Source: Saprospiraceae bacterium
Lineage (GTDB): Bacteria; Bacteroidota; Bacteroidia; Chitinophagales; Saprospiraceae
DNA: 64,000 nucleotides
Assembly (NCBI GenBank): GCA_016714985.1
Contig: JADKBS010000003.1
Location: forward strand, 372,001-436,000
Reading direction: 5' to 3'
The notes under the pieces are model-generated. The model made no database searches. It had not been told where the DNA came from and saw only the letters and a list, made by a program, of their open reading frames with translations. Each line of letters opens with the position of its first letter. The stretch's first letter is position 1. Shown here piece after piece: positions 38,166-47,341 of this stretch. Both the position numbers and the translations under genes were made by a program.

Positions 38166-38822
38166 ATGAAAATTCTCTTTCGATTTTTCGTTCTGCTGCT
38201 CGCCGTTGCAGGCCCCAGCCAAGCCTTTTCCCAGCTCATCCTTGGCGCAAGAATCACCGCCAACCACAACTGGCAGAAATACGACGAGGGCACCAACGCC
38301 GCTAACGCCGACCTGAGCGTTTGGGGCATGGGGGCTTCCGCCACGGCGCTCTACCGCTTGAGCAGCCGATTCGCCGTGGGCGTGGAGCCGGGCTTCGTGC
38401 AACGAGGCACCAAATGCGAGCCGGGCTTCGTACTGCCCTACCTTGGCGATGCCAAATTGGTCTGTAATTTCATTGATTTGCCCATTGTGGCCGAGGCATC
38501 ACGGGGCTTGTGGAAAGACAGGCTCTTGCTCTCGGGAAAACTTGGTGGCGGCGTGTCGAGGCTCGTAAGTGGCTATCGTGAAATCTCTTCCGTCAACCCA
38601 GAAGTGCCAGTTGACCGCAATGAGCTAGCGCTGGACAACGAGCCGCAGCTCCGGCGCTGGGAAAAAGGCTTGATTGCAGGCTTGGGCCTCGGCTTCAAGC
38701 TCGGCCATGGCTTCGTCAATTTGGAGTCCCGTTACTACCACGGCCTGACGGATGCCAACAAGAACTTGACCTCCAAAAACCGCAGCCTTGGCTACTCGCT
38801 TGGCTACCGGCTGTCGCTTTGA
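38166..38822 (+). CDS. Outer-membrane beta-barrel protein (PorT-like/OMP_b-brl)
   Basis: The 218-residue protein has a signal peptide (MKILFRFFVLLLAVAGPSQAF) and alternating strands such as SRFAVGVEPGFVQRGTKCEP and LGLGFKLGHGFVNLESRYYHGL. It ends SLGYRLSL. This is the small eight-stranded barrel type common in Bacteroidota. It is probably co-transcribed with the SIMPL gene. Confidence 0.7.
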   Translation: MKILFRFFVLLLAVAGPSQAFSQLILGARITANHNWQKYDEGTNAANADLSVWGMGASATALYRLSSRFAVGVEPGFVQRGTKCEPGFVLPYLGDAKLVCNFIDLPIVAEASRGLWKDRLLLSGKLGGGVSRLVSGYREISSVNPEVPVDRNELALDNEPQLRRWEKGLIAGLGLGFKLGHGFVNLESRYYHGLTDANKNLTSKNRSLGYSLGYRLSL

Positions 38823-38835
38823 GTTTTTCCAATCA

Positions 38836-38873
38836 AAAAAGGGCTGTCAAGTAGAAGTTGGCAGCCCTTTTTT
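38836..38873 (+). terminator. Intrinsic terminator after the barrel gene
   Basis: A 16-bp stem (AAAAAAGGGCTGTCAA with TTGGCAGCCCTTTTTT, one G-T pair) and a run of Ts lie 14 nt after the stop. Confidence 0.85.
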
Positions 38874-38888
38874 TATGCGGTGACGTAA

Positions 38889-38990
38889 TATTAACTTTGC
38901 CCGGCAATTTGTAAGGCGCTATCTCGGCAAATTAGGATGAAGGAACGAAAAGCCCCGGCAGGTTGCAGACCTGGTGGGGCTTTTTGGTTT
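38889..38990 (+). promoter_or_regulatory. Attenuator-like leader A, upstream of the Uma2 gene; leader peptide decayed
   Basis: The final leader codons TTG-CCC-GGC-AAT-TTG-TAA (LPGNL stop, TAA at 38912-38914) are kept but no in-frame ATG is left. The terminator hairpin AAAAGCCCC..GGGGCTTTT (38948-38985) with its T-run is intact. The GCAATTTGT of the peptide end can still pair with GCAGGTTGC of the terminator's left arm, using wobble pairs. Confidence 0.65.
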
Positions 38991-39011
38991 TGACTAAAGC
39001 AGCTATCTTTG
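38983..39011 (+). promoter_or_regulatory. Promoter of the Uma2 gene
   Basis: TTTG (38983-38986), a 17-nt spacer and TATCTTTG (39004-39011). The -33 box lies in the T-tract of the attenuator terminator. The start codon follows 15 nt after the -7 box. Confidence 0.55.
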
Positions 39012-39026
39012 TAAAAAATCGAAGTC

Positions 39027-39641
39027 ATGATTGATACTTCAATTCGGCAAAAACGATACAGTCTCGACGAGTACTTTGCCTTGGAGGAAAAGGCCGAGGA
39101 AAAACATGAGTATCACAACGGAAAAATTGTCCCTATGCCCGGTGGCTCTATTCCCCACAGTAAAATTGCGGTCAACATCACGACGGCACTCGAAGTCTGG
39201 ATTAAGTCTCAAAAGCTGCCACTTATCGTTTTGAGCAGTGACACTAAAATCCGGATTCAAGACTTCAACAGAAACTTATATCCTGACGCCCTCGTTGTTT
39301 GTGAAAAAGTGGACTATTGGAACGGCAGGACCGACATCATCACCAACCCAGTGCTCATATTTGAAGTCCTTTCGGAAAGCACGGAACAATATGACCGGGA
39401 AGACAAGTTCAGGATGTACCGCACCTTGCCATCGTTCAGGGAATATGTTTTGGTGAACCAATTCAAGCCGCTCATCAACGATTATTTTCTCCAAAACGAG
39501 CAAGAGGGCCTTTGGAAAATCAATGCTGCCGATTCGCTCGACGCCAAAATAAAGCTTCCTTCCATCGGCTTTGAACTTAGTTTGTCAGACGTTTACTGGA
39601 TGGTTCCAGAACTTCAAGGGGAACTTTGGGAAGGAAATTGA
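39027..39641 (+). CDS. Uma2-family (DUF820) restriction-endonuclease-like protein
   Basis: The 204-residue protein has the DUF820 layout: YSLDEYFALEEKAEEKHEYHNGKIVPMPGGS (in part) at the start, then YPDALVVCEKV (the PD motif) near residue 92 and IFEVLSEST (the E-x-K-like motif position) near 115. Members have a PD-(D/E)XK nuclease fold and are common in Bacteroidota and cyanobacteria, often in mobile contexts, with unknown targets. It lies between attenuator-like leaders A and B. Confidence 0.85.
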   Translation: MIDTSIRQKRYSLDEYFALEEKAEEKHEYHNGKIVPMPGGSIPHSKIAVNITTALEVWIKSQKLPLIVLSSDTKIRIQDFNRNLYPDALVVCEKVDYWNGRTDIITNPVLIFEVLSESTEQYDREDKFRMYRTLPSFREYVLVNQFKPLINDYFLQNEQEGLWKINAADSLDAKIKLPSIGFELSLSDVYWMVPELQGELWEGN

Positions 39642-39652
39642 GTTTAGTTTCC

Positions 39653-39812
39653 TACCTTCGCCCCGCAAAAAAGCAAAACTCAATGTTACCATCTTCCATT
39701 ATCATCAGCATTACCATTCCCTTGTTGCCCGGCAACTTGTGAGGCGCTGATTCTTTTGAGAGGAACGAAAAGCCCCGGCAGGTTGCAGACCTGGCGGGGC
39801 TTTTTGGTTTGA
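39653..39812 (+). promoter_or_regulatory. Isoleucine-type attenuator leader B, upstream of the VapB-like gene
   Basis: A TACCTTCG box (39653-39660) starts a leader that encodes a 19-residue peptide (39683-39742) with six Ile codons. The end of the peptide gene forms GTTGC/GCAAC (helix 1:2). GCAACTTGT can instead pair with GCAGGTTGC (helix 2:3). The latter is also the left arm of the terminator AAAAGCCCC..GGGGCTTTT (39768-39805, helix 3:4) with a T-run. This is the arrangement of amino-acid-operon attenuators. Leader C at 40076 is a near-identical copy. Confidence 0.8.
39683..39742 (+). CDS. Leader peptide of attenuator B
   Basis: ATG to TGA encodes MLPSSIIISITIPLLPGNL. Six of 19 codons are Ile, clustered at residues 6-12, as in regulatory leader peptides. 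The TGA lies inside RNA segment 2, so a ribosome finishing the peptide would mask that segment and favour termination. It is too short for ordinary gene callers. Confidence 0.75.
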   Translation: MLPSSIIISITIPLLPGNL

Positions 39813-39850
39813 TGAAAAACTGCGAGTTTTGTAACCTAAACATTTTTAAA

Positions 39851-40063
39851 ATGCGAACTTCAAGCATCGTCATAAACGACCAACTCATCCAAACCGCCAT
39901 GAACCTGAGCGGCTTGAAAACCAAGAAGGAAGTGGTCGAGAAAGCCTTGGAACTGCTCATCCAAATGGTGAACCAAGAGGGCATTCGCACCCTTCGTGGA
40001 AAGGTGAAATGGGAGGGCGACTGGCACAAAATGAGGGCGGACGCACGACAGATTTGTAGATAA
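39851..40063 (+). CDS. VapB-type antitoxin (orphan)
   Basis: The 70-residue protein MRTSSIVINDQLIQTAMNLSG, then KTKKEVVEKALELLIQMVNQ, matches the DUF2191/VapB ribbon-helix-helix antitoxin pattern. No PIN toxin follows. Instead leader C begins inside its last codons. Its C-terminus (LRGKVKWEGDWHKMRAD) is the usual toxin-binding tail. The start at 39851 follows attenuator B by about 40 nt. Confidence 0.75.
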   Translation: MRTSSIVINDQLIQTAMNLSGLKTKKEVVEKALELLIQMVNQEGIRTLRGKVKWEGDWHKMRADARQICR

Positions 40064-40233
40064 GCAAAAACACCTTACCTTCGCCCCGCAAAAAAGCAAA
40101 ACTCAATGTTACCATCTTCCATTATCATCAGCATAATTATTCCCACGTTGCCCGGCAACTTGTGAGGTGCTGTTCTTTTGAGAGGAACGAAAAGCCCCGG
40201 CAGGTTGCAGACCTGGCGGGGCTTTTTGGTTTT
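40053..40233 (+). promoter_or_regulatory. Isoleucine-type attenuator leader C with promoter, upstream of the unknown gene and ileS
   Basis: TTTG (40053-40056), a 19-nt spacer and TACCTTCG (40076-40083) form a promoter that overlaps the vapB end. The leader peptide (40106-40165) has seven Ile codons. The competing helices are as in B: GTTGC/GCAAC, GCAACTTGT/GCAGGTTGC and the terminator at 40189-40226 with its T-run. About 157 bp are nearly identical to leader B, so the two form direct repeats around the VapB gene. Confidence 0.82.
40106..40165 (+). CDS. Leader peptide of attenuator C
   Basis: ATG to TGA encodes MLPSSIIISIIIPTLPGNL. Compared with copy B, T11 became I and L14 became T, so the Ile run is even richer while length, stop and the LPGNL end are kept. 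Changes that keep a short frame open argue for translation of the peptide. Confidence 0.77.
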   Translation: MLPSSIIISIIIPTLPGNL

Positions 40234-40270
40234 GGGGTTGCACATTTTAAGAACAGAAAAAAATGTCAGC

Positions 40271-40882
40271 ATGGAATTATTAACTCAAGTTAAGAGCGAG
40301 AATTTAGAAGATTCACTTGAAGCCTTCAATCAATTAAAGGCTTTGACGCAAGGTCATTTTGATACGTTAAGAGCAAAGTACCCACATTGGGACGCCTCTC
40401 AAGATGCCAGACTTATTTTTTTTCGGACGATTGACGAATCGGCGATTGATAGCTTCGCACTTGCTTTTGCAGTTTCTCCTGAAGTCGAAAAAAGACTAAA
40501 AGGAAAGATGCCTGTTGAAAGTGAAGTAGAGTTAAGGAAGGCGATGTCTCAATATTACAATGACTGGAAAGCTGCAATGTTTTTTCATGCTTTTGTGTAC
40601 TTTGAATTATTTATTCGAGTCGTTGCTGACAGCTTAGGTTTGACTGAAAAAGACAGCATTTCAACATTGGCAAAAGACGTAATAACTCGTTCATCCTTGA
40701 ATAATGAAGAAGAGTTTAAATCGCTTATTGACTTAACATGCCTTACAAGAAATACCATTCACTTTGCATCTTTCCACACCCGTAAAGATGAATACGTCAA
40801 TTATAAGGGCAATACCTACCAATTTCTAAAATCAGAATATCGATTTCTTCGACTTGGAATTCGTGGTCTTTTTAGTTGGTGA
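40271..40882 (+). CDS. Hypothetical helical protein (possible HEPN-like) downstream of attenuator C
   Basis: The 203-residue protein starts MELLTQVKSENLEDSLEAFN and is almost all helical. It contains FFHAFVYFELFIRVVADSLGL and LIDLTCLTRNTIHFASFHTRKDEY. The R-N-x-x-x-H phrase (RNTIHF) is the kind of catalytic motif seen in HEPN RNases, but the match is weak. It is AT-rich relative to ileS. Near 40845 an alternative frame gives a natural-looking helix (DLEFVVFLVGELVEFIRKL) that would run on into the ileS frame, so a frameshift at its 3' end is possible. Confidence 0.5.
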   Translation: MELLTQVKSENLEDSLEAFNQLKALTQGHFDTLRAKYPHWDASQDARLIFFRTIDESAIDSFALAFAVSPEVEKRLKGKMPVESEVELRKAMSQYYNDWKAAMFFHAFVYFELFIRVVADSLGLTEKDSISTLAKDVITRSSLNNEEEFKSLIDLTCLTRNTIHFASFHTRKDEYVNYKGNTYQFLKSEYRFLRLGIRGLFSW

Positions 40883-40976
40883 ATTAGTTGAGTTCATTAG
40901 GAAACTTGTGGAAACTAATGCAGTTAAGATGCTCACATTAGTTAAGCACCCGCATTCTAAAATATCGTCGGTTAGC

Positions 40977-43900
40977 ATGAATGAAATGGAATTATATCGA
41001 ACTGACAGGGTATTAAACCTCCCCACCATCGACCAAGAACTCCTCCAATTCTGGGAGTCACAAAAAATCTTCGAGGCCAGCGTCAACCAACGCCCCGCCG
41101 ACAACGCCTGGGTCTTCTACGAAGGCCCGCCCAGCGCCAACGGCAAGCCGGGCATCCACCACGTCATGGCACGGGCCATCAAGGACATCTTCTGCCGCTA
41201 CCAGACCCTGAAAGGCAAGCGGGTGGAGCGCAAGGGCGGCTGGGACACCCACGGCCTGCCCATCGAGCTCAGCGTGGAAAAGGAACTCGGCATCACCAAG
41301 GAGGACATCGGCAAGTCCATCTCCGTGGACGAGTACAACCACAAATGCCGGGAAACCGTCATGCGCTACAAGAACGAATGGGACGACATCACCCGCCAAA
41401 TGGGCTACTGGGTGGACCTCGACAACCCCTATATCACCTACGAAAACGAGTACATCGAAACCGTCTGGTGGATACTCAAACGCCTCTACGACAAGGGTTT
41501 GCTCTACAAGGGCTATACCATCCAGCCCTACTCGCCGGGGCGGGCACTGGGCTAAGCTCCCATGAGTTGAACATGCCCGGCGCTTACAAAGAGGTGACGG
41601 ATACGACCGTGGTGGCGCTGTTCAGCGTAGTGCGGAACCCCAGTTCCGAGTTCCTCTTCGAGGATGACAAAAGCGACGAAGACGTCCGAATCGCCGCATG
41701 GACGACCACGCCCTGGACGCTGCCCTCGAACACGGCATTGACCATCGGTCACCAGATTACTTATGTGAAAATCAAGACGCTCAACCCCTACACCCAAGCG
41801 CCCGTGAGCGTGGTGATGGCCGAGCCGCTCGTCAGCAAATGGTTTGGTGGCAAAAACCAGCCGACCGTGTTGGAGCAGAGCGCCCCCATGTCAGCCGAGC
41901 AACTCGAAGGCGTCCGCTACGAGCAGTTGTTGCCTTTCGGCAATGAGATAGAACCCATGCTCGGCTACGACGGCCAAATGCATACCGATGCCTTCCGGGT
42001 GTTGGTCAGCGACTTCGTGACCACCGAGGACGGTACGGGCGTCGTACACACGGCCCCCAGCTTCGGTGCCGACGACATGAAGGCCGCCAAGGCCAACGGC
42101 ATCGGCGCCCTTACGCTGGTGGACAAGCAGGGCAAGTTCAAGGAAAACGTTGGCGAGTTCAGCAACCGTTTCGTCAAAAACTACCAGGACGAAGCCGACT
42201 ACGTGAACGTGGACGTGGACATCGCCGTGAAGCTGAAACTGGAGGGCAAGGCGCTCAACGTCGCCAAATACGCCCACAACTACCCACATTGCTGGCGCAC
42301 CGATAAGCCCGTGCTTTACTATCCGCTCGACTCTTGGTTCATCAAGGCCAGTGCGGTGAAGGAGCGCATGTTCGAGCTCAACAAAACCATCAACTGGAAG
42401 CCCGCCAGCACGGGCGAGGGCCGCTTCGGTAAATGGTTGGAAAACCTGCAAGATTGGAACCTCAGCCGCAGCCGCTACTGGGGCATCGGGCTGCCCATCT
42501 GGCGCACCGCCGATGGCTCGGTGGAGAAATGCATCGGCTCCATTGCGGAGTTGCAAACCGAAATCGAAAGGGCCAACCACAAGCTGGGACTGGCGCAAAC
42601 CGTTCCCGCCGACCTGCACCGCCCGTACATAGACGACATCGTTTTGGTGGCCGACAACGGCGAACCGATGAAGCGTGAACTCGACCTCATCGACGTCTGG
42701 TTCGACTCCGGCTCCATGCCCTACGCCCAATGGGGATTGGATTTGGCGAAGCTGAAAGCAGGTGCCGACCGTCCGTTCCAGGCCCCCTTCGACAATATGT
42801 ACCCCGCCGATTTCATCGCCGAGGGCGTTGACCAAACTAGGGGCTGGTTCTACACCCTTCACGCCATTGCCGTCATGGCCTTTGACTCGGTTTCGTTCAA
42901 AAACGTGGTGTCGAACGGCCTCGTGCTGGACAAGAACGGCAATAAAATGTCCAAGCGCCTCGGCAATGCCGTTGACCCCTTCGAGACGATTGCGAAATAC
43001 GGTGCCGACGCCACCCGCTGGTACATGATTTCCAACGCTGCGCCATGGGAAAACCTGAAATTCGACGTGGAGGGCATCGGCGAAGTGCAGCGGAAGTTCT
43101 TCGGGACGCTGTTCAACACCTACAATTTCTTCGCCACCTACGCCAATATTGACAAATGGACAATGGACGAGTTCAACGTGATGGACTACTCGAAACGCTC
43201 GGAACTTGACCGCTGGGTGATTTCAAAACTCTACTCGTTAGTGGCGGATTACCATGCGGCAATGGACGACTACGAGCCGCACCGGGCCTGCCGTTTGGTG
43301 GAGAACTTTGTGGACGAGCACCTGAGCAACTGGTACGTGCGACTGAGCCGCCGCCGCTTCTGGCGGGGTGAAATGAGCGATGACAAAAATGCGGCCTACC
43401 AGACGCTGTTCGAGTGCCTGATGGTAGTTGGTCAATTAGCGTCACCGATTGCGCCTTTCTTCACGGACTGGCTGTACCGCAATTTGACCGCCCCCATCAA
43501 GGACGTTGCGAAGCAAAAAAACACCCCGCTGCGCCACGAGAGCGTACACCTGAGCGACCTGACGAAACCCGAGCCGAGCAAGATAGACCTCGCCCTCGCA
43601 AGGCGGATGGACTATGCCCAGCGCATCTGTTCGCTGGCGTTCAGCATCCGCAAGGGGAACGGGCTGCGGGTTCGTTTGCCGCTGCAAAAACTGCTGCTGC
43701 CCGTGCTCGACGAGCGCTTCATCACGGAGGTGGACGGCGTGAAGGACTTGATTTTGAGCGAAATCAACGTGAAGCAAATCGAGTACATCACCGATGCCTC
43801 TGGACTTTTGAAAAAACAGGCGAAAGCCAATTTCAAGACCCTACGGCAGCTAGGTAAGGACATGAAAGCCGCCGCTGAGCAGATTGCACAGTTCTCGAAC

Positions 43901-44329
43901 GAGCAAATCAACGCTTTGGAAAAGGCGGGCAAGATGGCCATAGAAGCCAATGGCAACAACTACGACCTCACGCCGGAAGACCTCGTGGTGACCACCGAAG
44001 ACCTGCCCGGCTGGAAGGTCGCCTCGGACGGCCCGCTCACCGTGGCCCTCGATGTGACGCTGACACCAGAACTGGAGGCCGAGGGCATCGCAAGGGATTT
44101 GGTGAACCGCATTCAGAACCTGCGCAAAGAGAAGGAGTTCAATGTGACCGACCGCATTAACGTGCGCATCGAAAACCACCCTGTGGTGGCGGCTGCTGTG
44201 GATGGTTTCGGGGAGTATATCATGGCGGAGGTGCTGGCGGATGGGCTGGTGCTGGTGGATGGCGTAGAGGGCGATTCGGTGGCACTGACTGATGAGGTAT
44301 CTATTGGAATTGAGGTGAGTTTGAGTTGA
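40977..44329 (+). CDS. ileS: Isoleucyl-tRNA synthetase; one frameshift
   Basis: This class I synthetase charges tRNA-Ile and edits valine. The HIGH-type motif is PSANGKPGIHHVMA (residues about 51-64), and the KMSKS motif NKMSKRLGNAVDP is near 655. The C-terminal anticodon-binding region and LTPEDLVV block are complete. The frame breaks at 41540: PYSPGRALG then stop, while the next frame continues AGTGLSSHELNMPGAYKEV. One missing C or G in CCGGGGCGGGC restores the usual PYSPAAGTGLSSHELN. The gene is essential, so the break is probably a sequence error. About 1,118 residues when repaired. The start could be 40977 or 40986. Confidence 0.92.
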
Positions 44330-44369
44330 TTCCACTTTTTAAATCTAATTTTGACGAAATTTCAAAGCC

Positions 44370-45589
44370 ATGTTGCGAAGTATTCAGTTGCAAAATTTTA
44401 TGTCTTTTGGCAGTACAGCAAAGCCCATCATGCTGAACTCAGATAGCAACCTTTTGGTGGGCATTAATGGAAGTGGAAAGTCTAATTTCCTTAAGGCTAT
44501 CCAATTACTGACCGAAGGCGTAAGAGAGAAGGGAGGATTTCAGCGTTTGTTGAGCAAGTGGGGTGGTTTTGATGCAGTGGCAAACTATTCTGGCGTACCA
44601 GTTGATAAAATTACGCTAACTTTTGAGTTTGATGCAGAAATTATTCGTGCTTTGGAGTCGTCCACTAAATTATTTTCCGCAAATCCTTTTTACAAAATTG
44701 AAATCAACAAGGTTGGTAATAACAGCTATTATTTAAAGGAAGAAGTATATGCAGCACATGCTGGAGGAGAGGGAACTTATAAATTCCTTCAAATGAGTAA
44801 TGGGGCAGGGTTTATTTCTGAAAAAAGTGATAGCGGAGGGGCAAAATTGAGTAGGTATATTGAGCCTTCCGAAGTGTTTGACGGGCAGGAATTAGTGATG
44901 GCGCAAGCAATTGACCCAAAACGTTTCCACCCTTTATATGCTTTGAAAAAAGCTATTGAAAAGATTTCAGTTTATTCTTACTTCGACACTACGCAAGATA
45001 GTATAATAAGAAGAATGGGCGAATATGAGCCTGATAGCCAATTAAAACAAGACGGAAGCAATCTAACGCAGTTTTTACAGCGATTAAGCATAAATGCTCC
45101 TTTGGTTTTTGACGATACTATCAAATGGTTAAAAAGGGTTAACCCGTTTTTCAAAGACATTAGATTTGATTACTTGGGAAAGCATTTTGCTTTAGTTTTA
45201 ACAGAAGAACGACTTCGTAAACCAATCACATTAGAAGGCATATCGGATGGAACACTTCGCTTTTATTATTGCTCTCCATATTGCTTAACCTCAGAAAGGA
45301 AATTGATTTGTATTGATGAACCGGAGATAAGCCTCACCCTGATATGATTAGCATCTTGTCAGAAGTCATAAATCAATCAAACAGGAAGGACTCAATTGAT
45401 AATTGCCACCCATTCACCAATGCTGCTGAATATGTTTGAGTTGAGCAAGTATATATTGTTGAAAAGATGAAAAGAATTCAACTGTATTCGTTTTAAAACC
45501 GAGGAGGAATTCTCATCATGGACAGGCGAATTCCTACCGGGAAGACTTTGCTTCAGGGCGCTTTGGCGGCAGAAGATGACTATGTATAA
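44370..45589 (+). CDS. AAA ATPase (AAA15/AAA21, OLD-like); frameshifted at the 3' end
   Basis: The start MLRSIQLQNFMSFGSTAKPI is followed by Walker A LVGINGSGKSNFLKAIQLL (residues about 27-45). Later come the signature-like LEGISDGTLRFYY and Walker B KLICIDEPEISL. The first frame ends at 45347. Other frames supply the family's HPDMISILSEVINQS, the D-loop/H-loop phrase TQLIIATHSPMLLNMFELSK, and an ending GALAAEDDYV at 45589. One missing C in CTC-CAC repairs the first break; two or three more follow. It overlaps the DUF4276-like gene by 14 nt, so the two act together. Confidence 0.78.
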
Positions 45590-46325
45590 AGGAATAATTT
45601 TCACGGAAGGCAGAGGTGAACTTAACCCGATTGAAAGTTCAACTGAACAGGCTTTTGCAGGTATTGCAGATGATGAGACAGGGCAGATGCTCCGTAATGC
45701 TTTTACATATCTCTTTGAACAAGAGATACCGCATCTTAAAACGCTATTTCTATTCCAAATGAGTGGTGGCTGGAAGGCTGCATTGAAAGCTTTTGCAAAA
45801 AGCCTCAACGAAAAAAGCGCTCATCAAAACCACTTGCTGATTGATTTTCAAGATATCCCAGAGAATTCAGGCTCAAAACAAGACGCCCTTGTCAAGCAGG
45901 TCGAAGAATACTTTGAAAAAGGTGAGATTGACGCCTCAACAGTTGATTTTTTCATGTCGTCAATTCAAGATGTTTACTTTATGGTCCAGAAAATGGAGGC
46001 TTGGATTTTATCTCAGCCTGATGTAATTGAACAATGTTTCGGACATTTAAAGTTTAATAGGACAAAATTTGAAACGAAAAAAGGAAAAGAACTTGCCATT
46101 CCTGTGTCTTCCATTAAAGACCCCGACGCTGTATTAAACGAACTTTTGAGGTATTTTGAAAAACCTGACAAAAATGAAACGCTCAGGAAGTTAAAATACG
46201 AAAAGGGTGGAAAAGTGAGGCTCGCTTATGAAATGCTGACCAAACTGGACATGAAACGGTTGATGGCAGACTTTGAAGACGTGCGAAGCCTTGTAGAAAA
46301 AATACGACAAGTGAATGGTTCTTAG
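45576..46325 (+). CDS. DUF4276-like protein paired with the ATPase
   Basis: The 249-residue protein contains YFMVQKMEAWILSQPDVIEQCFG near residue 133, which matches the M-V-Q-x-M-E-x-W block of DUF4276, a TOPRIM-related family. KTLFLFQMSGGWKAALKAF and HLLIDFQDIP precede it. DUF4276 genes regularly follow an AAA ATPase, and such pairs resemble the PARIS, AbiL and OLD layout of anti-phage systems. Defence is inference from the pairing. The region is more AT-rich than its neighbours, suggesting transfer. Confidence 0.65.
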   Translation: MTMYKGIIFTEGRGELNPIESSTEQAFAGIADDETGQMLRNAFTYLFEQEIPHLKTLFLFQMSGGWKAALKAFAKSLNEKSAHQNHLLIDFQDIPENSGSKQDALVKQVEEYFEKGEIDASTVDFFMSSIQDVYFMVQKMEAWILSQPDVIEQCFGHLKFNRTKFETKKGKELAIPVSSIKDPDAVLNELLRYFEKPDKNETLRKLKYEKGGKVRLAYEMLTKLDMKRLMADFEDVRSLVEKIRQVNGS

Positions 46326-46369
46326 AAAGGTACTGGTCGCAAATTGCAACCAGTTAACGCAACTACCCC

Positions 46370-47341
46370 TCACTTCCTCCGTTGCGTCACATACACCACC
46401 AACTCCCGCATCGCCGTCTTCGCCGCTGAGTCGGGCATCAGGTCTAAGATGGCGAAGGCCGCTGCGCTGTAGCGCTCCATCGCCGCCTTGGCATAGTCAA
46501 GGCCACCGCTGGCCTGCACGAAGGCAATGACCTCTTTCACCTTTTCGGGCTTGTCGCTGTGGCGCTTGATGAGGTTCATGATATGGCCCTTGTCGCTGCG
46601 GCTGGCGTTTTCGAGGGCGTAGATGAGGGGCAGGGTGAGTTTTTTCTCCTGAATATCAATGCCGAGCGGCTTGCCCACGTCGTCGGTGCCGAAGTCGAAG
46701 AGGTCGTCCTTGATTTGGAAGGCGATGCCGAGGTTTTCGCCGAAGAGGCGCATCTGCTCAATCACCGTTTCGTCCTTGGTAGTGCTGGCTGCGCCAACGC
46801 TGCACGCTGCCGCAATGAGCGACGCCGTTTTCTGCCTAATTACATCGTAATAAACCGACTCTTTGATGTCCAATCGGCGGGCCTTTTCGAGCTGCAAAAG
46901 CTCGCCCTCACTCATGGCCTTCACCGCCTCAGAGATGATTTCGAGTAGGCGAAACTCCTTATTTTTCAAGGCCAAAAGCAATCCTTGGGCAAAGAGGTAA
47001 TCGCCCACGAGCACGGCCACCTTGTTTTTCCAAAGGGCATTGATGGAGAAAAAGCCTCGGCGCTCGTCAGATTCGTCCACCACATCGTCATGGACGAGGG
47101 TGGCGGTGTGCAATAGTTCCACCATGGAAGCGGCGGTGAAAGTGGCCTCGGTGGTGCCGCCGCAAATCTGGGCGCTGAGAAAGACGAACATGGGACGCAC
47201 CTGCTTGCCCTTGCGCCGCACGATATAGTACATGATGCGGTCGAGCAACGGCACATGGCTTTTTAGCGCTCCCCGGAAGTGCTGCTCGAACTTGTCCAGT
47301 TCGTGCTCGATTGGCCGTTTTATCGTATCAATTGAAGACAT
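46370..47341 (-). CDS. Polyprenyl diphosphate synthase
   Basis: The 323-residue trans-isoprenyl diphosphate synthase has the first aspartate-rich motif DDVVDESDERRG (residues about 83-94) and the second DDLFDFGTDDVG (about 215-226). It elongates prenyl diphosphates, probably to C35-C40 for menaquinone. Chain length cannot be read with certainty. It is convergent with the ATPase/DUF4276 pair and has its own upstream -7 box. Confidence 0.9.
   Translation of the reverse strand: MSSIDTIKRPIEHELDKFEQHFRGALKSHVPLLDRIMYYIVRRKGKQVRPMFVFLSAQICGGTTEATFTAASMVELLHTATLVHDDVVDESDERRGFFSINALWKNKVAVLVGDYLFAQGLLLALKNKEFRLLEIISEAVKAMSEGELLQLEKARRLDIKESVYYDVIRQKTASLIAAACSVGAASTTKDETVIEQMRLFGENLGIAFQIKDDLFDFGTDDVGKPLGIDIQEKKLTLPLIYALENASRSDKGHIMNLIKRHSDKPEKVKEVIAFVQASGGLDYAKAAMERYSAAAFAILDLMPDSAAKTAMRELVVYVTQRRK

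Noticed and set aside
37173..38402. 409-codon minus-strand frame over the SIMPL and barrel genes
   Set aside because: It spans two well-supported plus-strand genes with signal peptides and their intergenic gap; it is an antisense shadow.
38889..40233. attC-type integron sites at the three leaders
   Set aside because: The repeats lack complementary core 7-mers, and the leader peptide plus 1:2/2:3/3:4 helices explain their structure better.
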